Of a stretch of 38,624 nt of DNA, positions 16,305-27,800 are shown piece by piece. How positions within the stretch are numbered: position 1 is the first letter of the stretch; the number at the start of each line of letters is the position of its first letter. The notes under the pieces are model-generated. The model was not told the origin of the DNA and did not search any database. It saw only the letters and a program-made list of their open reading frames with translations. The position numbers were made by a program, and so were the translations under genes. The stretch comes from Azolla pinnata (taxonomy: Eukaryota; Streptophyta; Polypodiopsida; Salviniales; Salviniaceae). The DNA lies in NCBI GenBank assembly GCA_037176905.1, contig JBBBWG010031587.1:2536-41159 (forward strand). Direction: 5' to 3'.

Positions 16305-18991
16305 TCAAGCTGCACCGTTAACTTTCACAGCTTTTGCCAATTTCTCCACGGGAACTGTTGGAATATAGGCTGCAAGAGGAAAATGATTAATCCTAAGGCT
16401 ACCAACAACTTGATTGAATTTCTTGGCACAAAAAAGTGTGGGTGGAGAAGCAAAATGCACAGCAAGAGGGGCAAAGGGTAATTTCAGAAACTGTTTCCAG
16501 GCAGTGTATGCTAACTTCTCTGCAAACGGTTCATAGGTAGCATAATAGGACTGAGCTGTGACAATCACGCCATTTGTCTGAAGATCAAACACAACAGATT
16601 TCACTGTTTCAGGTACTCGCTTAGCAACACCAAAAGCATCGTATGACCTCTTTTTGATAGATGGAGGAATAACACCTTCTATTACTCCCACTGCATTGTC
16701 CACCTTTTCGAAGACAAAAAAAATTTAAACATTAGCTCCATTAATCCATGGAAGAGATCCAAAATAGTGGAGCTTAGCCACCTTTTAAGTGATACACACA
16801 TTTTCACAAGTGATTGCAATCACAGCACTCCTCATATTAAATAAGAAACGCCGCCAGTGAGAATAGTCTTACTATTTCTTAAAGATTACCCACAACCAAC
16901 GTAACACACCCAAAAAATAACATTTACATGACCGCTTCTTACTTAAGCCAAATGTGAATTACATATTCACATCCATATTCACAAGAAAATCATGAGAGTT
17001 GGAAAGGGGCTAAGAAGCTAGAAAAAAGAAACTGATTACAGGAGAAAAGCAAATAGCAAAGACATTCCAGCAAGTTGCTCAAATCCAACTAAATGATTGA
17101 AATTTACCCATGAGCTCACAGATAAACGAGCTACATATGCTAATAAAGATTATGGAATACATATGCTGCAAAACCTTTTCACTTTTAATTTGCAAAAAGT
17201 ATAAATAAGATATAAAAACTGAGAATGAGATATTTCATTTGTACCTTTTGATCAACATAGAGCAATATTCCATAAGGTTTACCCTCTATAATTTTATAAA
17301 ACGGACCAATCACTGTCCTCACAGAGCTCTCTACTCTGTGAACACTAGGCTTGAGTAGCCCTGAGCTCTCCTTCGCAAATGAATAGATACCAGCAAGATA
17401 CTTTGTGACTTTATCAACAGTTATTTCCACTGCACCAAGGTACTTCAATCCTGTTTCCTCAGACTGAATAAAAAGGAGTTAAAGAAAACCATCAGAAAAA
17501 TGAACCAGTCATGAACTTCTACAAAACAATAAAAAATGCGATTCTCACACGCAAAATAGAAGCAAGACTAGTGAACCCTGATAAAAACAACTGCAATAGT
17601 GTTTCCTTTCATCCGAGAAAGGACATACAGCGAGGGAAATAAAATAATGTAACAAGTATAGAAAAAGAAGGTTTATAACAAGTTCCCTTTCTTCCGTGAA
17701 GAACAAACAACGAAGGATATAAACCAAAAAATCAAGCATAAAAGAAGGTCTATATATCAATGAAAAGCTCACCATTCAAAACAGGAAATAAAAAACAGCA
17801 TAAGAGAGAGAGGGAGAGGAGCTCGCATGCCAGTAAAATCATCAGTAAGAAACATCAGAATATAATGCTGAGAGAGAAAATATGCATGGTCCTTTTGATG
17901 CGTAGAGAGAAAGGTGAGTCCACAAACGAGGAGCTATACAATAGAGAGAGTTAAACACAAATAGGACCTCGTCCATTCCTGTTGAGCATTGTACTTCAGT
18001 TAAAAATAACAGTTCATTTTCCGGTTCATGTTAGCTTTACGATACCATTAACACTCGTAGATTGTATCCAAGATTCATTTACTGAATATGTTGTGCAAAA
18101 GTAGGAAGAAATAAAGGACATGGAGAGAGAGAGAGAGAGAGAGATGCGGAGCTACGGAAAAGAAAGAATAACAAACAAAAACAAACACATTTCTCAGGAA
18201 GCTGACGTTCCAGTTATCACGAAAGGAAGAAAGCTATTCCCTGAAGAGAGAACGAAGATTAGGTCATTGAGATGCGGAAGAAGACAGAAAGAAAGAAAGA
18301 AGAAAGCTTCGGACATGAAACAAAAAAATCTTCCGACATGGAACTAGTAAAGAAAAATAAATAAAATCAAGCATTAGCTCAGCAGACGATGGAGAAAAAC
18401 AAGAGAAAGAAGACAGCCTCGGACAAGGAACAAGGAATGCAAGGAGAATTTTTAGCTCGATGAGATATGAAGAAAGAAAGAGAGAAAGAGCGCTTCAGAC
18501 ATGGATCTACAAAGCCAGATAAAAGGCTTAGCTCAGATAGCAATGGAGAGAGATGGAAGAGTGAAGCTAGGGCAGGATGAAAAGCTTCGATCCGATAAAC
18601 CATGGAGAAAGAAAGGAAGGAAGAACAGATACGGGAAGCGCTAGAAGCAGGAATGAAGCGTCAGGCAGGGAGCTACGAATGCAAGATGAAAGGCATAAAC
18701 CCGATGCGACGTGGAGAAAGAAAGATGGAGAAAGAAGGAAGTTGCAAGCAAGGCAAGGAGCTACAGGAGCGAGACGAAATGCTTAGCCCGATTAGCTATA
18801 GTGAAAGAAAGAAGGAGAAAGAAAGAAAGAAGGAAAGAAAGAGAAGCTCGGTCATGGAACGGAGAGAAGAAAGGAAGCAAGATTGCGCAGGGGGAAAGAA
18901 TGGAGGAAAAGGAAGACGAGCGAGCGAGAGAGAGGCTTTGCCAAACCTGAAGCGGGGGCGTAGACTCTGTGTGCGCTGCGTGAGGAGCCAT
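16305..18991 (-). CDS. LDAP: REF/SRPP-family lipid-droplet-associated protein
   Basis: Exons: 18991-18947, 17463-17245, 16703-16305 (663 nt, 220 aa), both junctions in phase 0. Exon 2 carries the family opening LKYLGAVEITVDKVTKYLAGIYSFAKE with SSGLLKPSV, then VESSVRTVIGPFYKIIEG and VDQK. Exon 3 gives VPETVKSVV, YYATYEPFAEKLAYTAW, KKFNQVV and a final AAYIPTVPVEKLAK. These blocks match plant small-rubber-particle/LDAP proteins, which coat cytosolic lipid droplets (or rubber particles) and rise under drought and cold; function is inferred from the family. No catalytic residues are expected. Exon 1 (MAPHAAHTESTPPLQ, 15 codons) is chosen because it has an ATG, a GT donor and the correct phase, and family N-termini are short and variable. 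It is the least certain part. Intron 1 is 1.5 kb and full of purine-rich repeats. Two other ATGs upstream are in microsatellite sequence. Confidence 0.88.
18120..18940. repeat. Purine-rich degenerate minisatellite in LDAP intron 1
   Basis: A loose motif (TTAGCnCGATnn followed by ATGGAGAAAG) recurs near 18257, 18373, 18449, 18527, 18582, 18691 and 18780, at 55-115-bp spacing. It is embedded in GAAAGAAAG-type purine runs, and 18122-18144 is pure (GA)n. The whole array lies in the first intron of the minus-strand gene, so the transcript would be pyrimidine-rich here. The long plus-strand frame (18602-19393) is Lys/Arg/Ser low complexity. Confidence 0.7.
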
Positions 18992-19017
18992 GGCTGGAAG
19001 AGAGAGCACCTGAGAAA

Positions 19018-19276
19018 TCCAAGAAGCAGAAGAAGCAGGAGCAGCAGAAGCCGAAGCAGAAGCAGACGCAGCAGCAGCAGAAGTAGCAGCAGAAGCAGCA
19101 GCAGCAGAAGAAGAAGAAGAAGCTCAGACGCAGACGACGATGGAGCGGACGGCGATGGCGATGGCGATGGCGATGGCGATGGAAGAAAGACAGAAAAGAA
19201 ACGTAACAGAAAAATTGTCGCAGGAAGAAGAAGAAGGAGAAGAAGAAGAAGAAGAAGAAGAAGAAGAAGAAGAAAG
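19018..19276. repeat. Compound triplet/hexamer microsatellites in LDAP leader or promoter
   Basis: In order on the plus strand: AGAAGC/AGCAGA hexamers (about 19020-19120), five copies of GGCGAT ending near 19182, then GAA/AGA triplets (about 19225-19276). Just beyond, GGTTCGGGCCGAACC near 19289 is a perfect 7-bp-arm palindrome, and an imperfect 18-bp palindrome built on TCGGGCCCGA follows near 19315. Confidence 0.9.
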
Positions 19277-22200
19277 AAGTTTCTAGGTTCGGGCCGAACC
19301 GAATCCCGAGCCTCAGGTTCGGGCCCGAGCCTGGAAGCTGCCGAGGCTGCGGCGCCTTCTAGAAGCTTCTTCCAAGACACGCTTTCCATATGAACCGCAG
19401 GCAAACAAGAAAAAACTCTTCTTTTTTATTTTATTTATTGTTTTAACTTATTCCTCGATTTACTTATCAGCTCTTTTTTTTTTTGTGTGCGCTTTTTTCA
19501 GGAAATTGTAGCCTTTCTTATTTCGTTAATCGATTATTTATTCATTTATGTTTTCCTTTTATTTTTCCGTTTTGTGTAGATCGATTTATCCATATATTTG
19601 TTTCATTTACATATATAAATTTTCAATATATATATATATTTCATCTTTAAATAAATAAAACATAACAAATTTCCTTTCTAAATTTCTTCTTCTTCTTCTT
19701 CCTGTTGATCTCTGCGGGGAAAGACTTGTGAAGAATCATAAAATCAATTCATTAGTTTTTCCAGCTCGGAAAACTGGCACTTGTCTCGTGATTTTGCCCA
19801 GACTTTTCCTCCAGACTCCGCGGATCGATCGATCGATCGATCTCTTTCTCATACAGCGAATCGAGTCTCGATCGGCTCCGTTCTGGGGACGAAACGATTC
19901 TGCACGATTTCCTCCGTTTTCGAGATCAAAGCCGAACTCTGCTGCCTTTGCTCAATCTGCTACGGTTGCCTCTGTAGTCCGAATCGGCAAGCTCCCGATC
20001 ATTCCGCCACATCCTGCCGCAAACTCCTTGCAATCCAAAAGATTCAGCAAGCTCCCTGTGTTTATAAACCAAATCTGCTATAACTGCCCTCTCTGATTGA
20101 AATCGACCCGCTCCATATTTTCGAGGAGATCCGCCTCTCATCAAGATCGGCAAGGTCCAGATCTGTTGAGCAAATTCGTTGCAAATGTCGATCCAAGTCT
20201 CATGGTTGCGACTCCGACCGATGGATCCTGTACGTTCGTGCGGTTCTTTACCAGGAATGGCAAAGCTCCACCTCTCGATGCAAATCTACCACGATTGTCA
20301 TTCCCTGACTTTGATGCAATATGATGTTGCAATCAGGATCGCCGCAGTTTCTAACCCCTTATACAGATGCAGTTGTGAACGGCTTTGTTGCCGTATTCAA
20401 CAGCTAGTTGAATAGATTCTCTGCTTGTTGTTATCAGCTCTGCCTTTGCTCCATGATGTTAACAACCACTGCAGTGCCTAAGCTTTTTGCAAGCGAGCAA
20501 TGGAAAGAGTTTGCGTACATCAGGAACTCTTTCCAATCACCATCTAGCTAGCGCATTCAGTGGGCATGGACCAATGGAGCCGGACAATACGATCGATCGC
20601 AGATGCATGGGACGAATGGACGAATGAATGACCTACCTCCAGAAGTTTTCTACCGATGCATGCAAGCATGGACCTTCTCTACAAGTGCACCAACCCCACC
20701 TTTGATTACGATTGGAACACCTCAGGGTTGCAAGTGGGAAAACAAACAACAAGCCACTCATCGATGAACGCTTCATAGGCTAATCTTCCAATCCATTCTT
20801 CTGTTAGTACTTTTCCATATAACCAGGGAAATCACTGCTTTTTGACCTACCCTCCACAATACACAAGTATGAACATATGCATGGATGATGCGTGTGTGTA
20901 GTCATCTGTAGTCATGAACCATGAGCCATTGAAGAATCGCTGACTGTGTCATCCGAAGACCAACTCCTTGATCAGCTTTCTTGCGGGTTTCACATTCACA
21001 ACACACCTACACGCACTAACTTGCACTGTCTTTGTTGAAGCTTTCTTCTTGTTAGATAATATGTATATATATTGATCTAGGCATTTGACAATGGTAAGTT
21101 TAGTCCCAGCTTGGCCGAATAAAAGCCATGGAATGGCTTCACTTTCTCATGAACGTTCCGTTTTGTCTACGGCAATCACCTCCCAAAAGGTCAAAACAAA
21201 AAGGACATACTCAAGGATTCGGCTTTCTCTTGCGAGAACTGTTTCGATGATTTCCGCTGTAATAGCAATGCCAATTGCTTCTAGACATAGACTTTCTCAA
21301 TAACCTTCAGAAAGCTGATTTGAGGGGCCTCATCCTGCCTTGAGACCATCAAACCATCTAGCAAGCTCGAGTTTTTCTTTCACTTTCATCTGCTGCGAAA
21401 GATCCATCCCCATCCTTCCCAGCATGCAACCCAGCATGCAAATGTTGGATGGACACGGTTAGAAGACTTGTGCCTCAAAACATCGATGCATTCCGAACCA
21501 ATATCACTAATGCCACTCATTCATGAATAACTTTTATAAGTGGTGCCAAAATATATGGGTTGAAGAGACACCACCACAATGTAAAAAAGAAGGATCTGTG
21601 GCATCAACCATCACAATGGCATGCCCTTCAAGGCTTGAAATGTTCGCTGAATGAGCCAGATTTCTGGAATGCAGGCCCACCTTACGTTGTAATGGTCTGA
21701 TCAACAGCCTTGCGATAGTCCAAAACACTAGCAGAGGAAAAAAAGAGAGAGAGAGAGAGAGATGGAACTCTTCTTCCAAATCACTAGTGATCTTCGATCG
21801 TTCGGCATCATTTCCTCGACGATTAGGAGCAGATACATTCTTTCTTCCAAGTTCCAATGCGTTAGATTCACTTTCCAGCAGCGTTTGATATCGCGCACTC
21901 ATAGGCTACAAATTTACACCCGGCTCTTCAAGTGGGAGAGGACTTGTACTCTCATCTCAGGCAATCATCAAGTTGGCGACTGATTTCAGGCATTTTGGGA
22001 TCATTTCGATAACGTCCTCAAGGGCCCTAAAGTGGCAGTGTCATACTCTGGCCATGAAATGAGGCATCCCTTTCTGAGAGTTCTTAAAGAGCTTAATTGG
22101 TACTTTTTCTTCATCTATCTCTACATTCCTTTGAGGTTTGCCTCGGAAACCTGTGCATTGGTTAGAAAGCAATCTGGAAAAGAAGAAGGCGATGCCTGAT

Positions 22201-24775
22201 TTTAGGCTGAACTATACACATTCACAATAACTTTCCCTTAAGTTCAACTCTTAAATCAAATCCCAAGGCCATGATCGTCAACAATGCATGAGACAGCTTT
22301 TCTAAAAATAGGTAAAAAGGTCCTTTATGGACTCCCCAACATTTTGGGATGAGGGTGGGGATGTCAGGATATGGTATAGAATATATAGAGCAAAAGTTTG
22401 CTGAGTCGTTGAGGTTCATACCTCATCACATGCAGTGATCTCCACAAGTGGAGCTCATAATGATTCTCAGGATGTCCCTACAATCATGAAGCAGTCGAAA
22501 AGTATGATTAGGGCCCCATTGTATTCAATTTCAATATACAGCACATCACCGAAAGCCAAAATTTATAAACTTCCTTTACCGCTGGGGGAGATTCAGTGTG
22601 GCACAATTCTCATCTTGATTATATTAAAAGTTTTCTATGGATATATAGATCAACCGGTTGAAACAAAACTGTTCCAATCCTTGGTAATGCAGACTGGTTT
22701 TGGGTTTAAGATAATACCTTTCCAGGCTAGCCTTCGGAACTGTGACAGTTCAATTTCTCTCATATGCTTCGGCTTCGAGAAATTAGTTCCCCCACAAAAT
22801 TTACATGCTCAAATACATCAGGAATCATTTGCGAAGCAAAACTCTTTATACATTTTCCTTCTTGATATTTCACAACAGAAACAAATACTGGCAGCATGCA
22901 ACTTATACCAGTTTTTCATCAAAACATATATACATGCTATCTTCTTATGATTCAGCAATGCCGTTAGCACCATGCAGTTTCTTCAGTTGTATGATACACA
23001 GCTGTTTGTCTCCAAAAATCTGGAATTCTAGTCGTTTTGTCAATCCATGGAGCCACAGCTGTGCAGTTTTTTAAACTTTATAGTTAGCTTCAACCTTAAA
23101 TAGAAACTGTAATACATAGAATCCAAACACATAAACTAAACCTTGGTTCGTATCTGTCGACAATGTGATGGTTCCAATCCTTCTCTGTTTCATGTTGCAT
23201 CTTTTCTTTCAATGGTGTCCTTCCATCACTGCTATATCAATTTGTGTTTATGGGCCAAAGGATACCAAAAAAAGTAAAGCTAACAATACAACTTTACCTA
23301 TCATTATTGTCTTCATGCATGTTCTTTGTCCTGTTCCTTTTTCTTGTTGACACTTTGTCATGCTTCCTGTGTTCACCTTGTCTTTTGCTGCAGTTAAAAG
23401 CGTTAAGTATTACTATCACTATTCCAATTATCAATTAGCTGCGAGAAAGTCTAGCAGCCATATTCTAAACTTTAAACTAGAAGCAACTTAGATGTAGGAT
23501 ATTTAGAACAATGGAAATTTATTCTAGATACCTTGTTAGGCTTGTATTTTTCACTGTGCACATAAATAATTAAGCAGGCATAGGAAACAACCGATAATAG
23601 GACGGGGTGCAAAGGGAATTTACCCGTGGAACAAGAAATAGAAGAAATTAGAATCCTGTCTTATGATACGATTAACATAAAGTTGACTGACAGTTGTTGA
23701 TTCGCTTTGCCAGGCCCACTCCCTTCACTCTATGCATGCACGTCACAAAAGTTGTTTCGGAAACCCGAGCAAGGTTATTGTACAGGTTGTTGGTGGTGGA
23801 GGTAATCTAGCAGTAGAAATTTTCTTGTGTATTCTCTTTCTCTATGTAATTGAATGAGTGAACCTAGGTGTGGGTACGTATGATTGTTAACAGTACAGGA
23901 GATTCAGTTGTTCAGAGTGAGCATGTGAGCAGATTTACATATGGTTCTGTGTGGTGGAGAGCTAGAGTACATGTAGCATGTGGGGTAGTCAATGAGTATC
24001 ACAGACATGGATGCATTTGTACGTGAGGTAGGCATCCATCAACACATCGCTAGGATCTTTGGAGAGCTTAATCACTAACCGAACATGTGTTTCTGGCCAC
24101 TATTCTTGCATGCAGGTGGAGAAGACGAAGATAACTCAATGTTCAATAGTAAATATTCAACTAAACGCAACTAAATAGTACCTAGGCGTAAGCAGCTAAC
24201 ATGACAAAGCAAATTTGAAAAATAGAGATACCCTTCAGGAACATAAATGTCAGAATGGTTCTCAAAAATTATTATCAAATTCTTCTTAACCTTGGGCTGG
24301 AAAAGGCATAAAAAACTGTGGATTTTCTATCAATGTCAGTTTTGGGTTTAGGGAGCCAGTGTAAGATTTAAGGATACTGAAAAGAAACCAATTGCAGGGT
24401 GCCTGGAGCCAGTTGATGACAATAAGAGTGTTCTCTTACGAAGAAAGGGGTGGCTATACTTTTCAAGATGATAGTCCAGCTAGAGATACAGATAGCTAAA
24501 AGGCAAGAAGACAGACTTTTAGCTTATCAGCCAGACAGTTGGATAAGTGAGTGAAATCTTGCTTTATAATGGAAAAATGGCATGCCTCAAGAGGATATCA
24601 ACACACCACTTTTCATGTTTAAGCATGTTCACCAAAGTTCTCAATACTAGTATATGCCAAACTAATACCAATATGCTAGGATGCAATATTCAAGTGTACA
24701 TCGGCAAACAAATATGTGAAAGGAAAGTCCCACCGTAAAGCTGAGGTAAAGAAGAAAAGAAACTTCAAGTATCAA

Positions 24776-24779
<4 letters not shown>
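19277..24779. other. 5.5-kb intergenic stretch; no gene recognised
   Basis: Contents by position: T-rich DNA to about 19700; five tandem GATC units at 19823-19842; mixed-composition DNA to about 22400; AT-rich DNA beyond. The longest frame is 171 codons on the plus strand (22435-22950), without a family motif, signal peptide or convincing context. A minus-strand segment around 22140-21960 reads short leucine-rich pieces but is broken by stops. No tRNA, rRNA or transposon ends were recognised. Confidence 0.5.

Positions 24780-24811
<32 letters not shown>
24780..24811 (+). repeat. (CA)n microsatellite beside the ZRSR2-like stop codon
   Basis: About 16 CA units, 11 bp beyond the stop codon (24822-24824) of the minus-strand ZRSR2-like gene. 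In the transcript it would be a UG repeat at the start of the 3' UTR. Confidence 0.95.
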
Positions 24812-24812
<1 letters not shown>

Positions 24813-24821
24813 GCTTGCTAA

Positions 24822-27800
24822 TCAGGATAACCATTTTATATTTAATGAGTATTCTAGATATTTAGGGCAACACCTGCCATGGTGATGATGACGTCTCTCC
24901 TTTCTCATTGATTCCATCACATCCATTAAACTGTCTTCAGAGGAAGTAGATTTGCTTCGATGTCTTCTTTTCCTGAAATAAAAATCCATTGAGCTGATAG
25001 TTCTGTTGTATCATTAAACAAAAAAAAACCATAGAAAACAATTTAGACAAAATCTTCCATTAAATGTCGCACATGTACCTCTTCTCACCCCTGCACCTTT
25101 GTTTAGTATCATCTGTACTACCAACATCTCCTACTGGACTCATCTTAGGATAATGTTTCTCATTTCCCCTGGTCAAGCACATATGGTTTAAGAGTAAGCA
25201 ACATCCTCCGTGCATCCTACTAAGAGGATCATGGTTCACGATTTCTGTCCAGCATTTACCGATTGCGATCTTTGTATGTTGACTTCATTCCATCACTTTC
25301 AATTGATCTCTCCTTGGAATAACGTCTGCTTTCCTTCCTACTAAGACTATTACATTGGTTATAATCAATAAGAGCCAATCCAAACGTAAAGAAAGATTCC
25401 TGAAATCTGCATTATGACTCAGGGAGCAACTAGAACACTTTCCAAAGACTCTACCTCCTATGATAGGATTTGTGATGCCTCCGCTCTATTCTGCTCTCTC
25501 CTTCCCTGGAATCATTATCACTACGTGCATCTTTGTATCGCGTTCCCCTGGACATTAAGTAGAAAGCTTGAGGAATCACTAAAAGCTTGGCTGATGTCAA
25601 TAAACAGCATAGTATCGGCTCCCATTGCCCATTTCATGTTTTTAAGCTATATTCTTGAGCTCCACCACAATAACCTCTAGAACGCTAAGATATTTTTAGT
25701 CCAGTAGAAGTACTTTCTTCAATGCATACCTCTTGTCATGTCTCCGTTGTCTGTCTTTTTCACTACCTTCACTTTCTTTCAACATGCAGTTTTCATATGA
25801 ACTGGTCTCACTGTGATCATCTGCATGTCTTCTTTTCCTGCCAAACATTGACAACAACATTTGCATACTTTTTTTTTAAACCATCAGGTAAACTATAAGA
25901 CTGGAAAACTTACCGTGATATGTGGCGATCAACTGAATGATCTGAACTACGTTTTCTTCCGCTTCTTGAAGCATATCTATCAGTATGGTACCTATATTTA
26001 CTCCTCTGGTCTGTGTACTCCAAGTCACACCTTCTTCCATGAGCAGTTTTCATGGGCTTTGGAAGATGGTTATCCCAATCAGCCCACTCATATTCTCCAC
26101 GAGGATTCCTAAAGCAGTGCAGGAAATTACAGGCAGTTCCATGGGAACACACCTAACGCCAGTTTCCCCATTCAGTAACTTGCCTGAAACTAAGATCTAA
26201 AAGAATAAATGCACATTCGAAAAACGAGGTATATTACTCTGTGACGGGAACGCATGTACTCTCCACAAAGTGCTGCCCTCCAACGTGTCAAAACAACAAA
26301 CTCGCATGTAATCTAAAATTGGGTATGATATGAAATTAAGATATCTACAACATAACAAATCTTATGAAAGAAAAAGAATAGAGCAATGATACCTGTTTCC
26401 CAGCATAAAATCGTCCATTCATTCCATTGTAAGCTTCCACTGCTGAATCCACTGACTGAAATTGTACATAAACATTACCTCGGAGATGAGATGATTCATT
26501 TCTGCAAACCTGACCAGAGATATCTATTCAAGTGAATAAAATACAATGGATTAAATAGATGAGAAACTTTGACAAAACCGTACCTTAAAACTAACCAGCT
26601 CTCCATACTTCAAAAACTCTTCATGAACATCCTCATAAAATTCTTCATAATATTGTTCGATTTCTTCTTCTGTATACTGCAAATAACTACCAGCAATCAC
26701 TCCTTTCATTACCACAAAGAAAGAGACAAGGACTGTGCACGTTCTGTTGCTCATTCTTAAATCATGTTACTGGCTTCTGAAAGGATGATAATTCAACACT
26801 ACATGAGCTTCCTTCGTCCCAATGAAAACCATCCCCATAGGGGGGGAGGGACAAGTGTTAGAGTGCATAAGTAGCAATAAACGAATAGGTGTTCAACAAT
26901 ATTGAATGATGGAACCAGTAAATAGAGAAAAGGTTGATTGTAAAGGTCAATAAGACACATATAGCTATATTTCACCTTGTTGAAGGACACCAACAAGGAG
27001 ACAGCGGCATTTTCTATGATGGCAGCACTCGACCCAGATAGAGTGCAAGTTCGCATTTATAAACAGTAAGCAAGAGGAAAGCTATAGAGACATTCATAAT
27101 GGAGGAAGGTTCTTGTAAAGACAGTGAAAAAGTTGATAATGCAGAGACATGATTAAGATGTCAAGATACAAAAGTCAACTATGACCTCAACCATAATCCA
27201 GATGACTTTGATTGATAGGACACAAAATGAGATAGGTAACACATACTACCTAAAAACTCTCAACCACGCCATTTGGTCTACCTCCATATGATACATAACA
27301 CACCCTCAGCACATTTGCATCAGGAAAACTGATGGTGTATAAATGGGACAGATGTACTAATTCCTCAATGGGGGCAATCTCCAACAACTTCTCAGAAAGT
27401 TGATGCATATTGGACCAAGATTCTGCACATGGCATCCACCTCTTTCAGATCCATTACTGCTACTCTCACTTCACTATCAGGTACAATGAAGGAGATATTA
27501 AACATGCTTGAGACTCTGTGTGAAACACTTGGAACACAAGGATACAATGCTTCAATATTGCATCTTGGTGGATAGAAGAGTGATGTTCGAAGGACCAATC
27601 TTCTTCATGAGAGGATCTGCACAGGATTGACTTACTAGGAAGTTTCCAAAACAAAACCGGTCTCATGAGCCATGTACTAAGTTGCAGCTATTTGATACTC
27701 TTGATAGTCATAAGATTTTTTATGGAGTGCAAATTTTGGGGATCTCATCTGAACCTTCATCCGTGACCTGAAAGCCGCAGTATAGATGATAAAAGCATCA

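Noticed and set aside
18602..19393. 263-codon plus-strand Arg/Ser/Lys-rich frame resembling an SR protein
   Set aside because: The residues come from GA, AGC and GGCGAT repeats in the LDAP intron and leader; there is no RRM or other domain, and the real gene is on the opposite strand.
21960..22140. Leucine-rich minus-strand pieces hinting at a resistance-gene LRR
   Set aside because: Only one or two short matches to a very loose pattern, with stops in frame; no NB-ARC motifs nearby.
22435..22950. 171-codon plus-strand frame
   Set aside because: It is the longest frame in the intergenic stretch but shows no family motif, no splice-linked partner and ordinary AT-rich composition.
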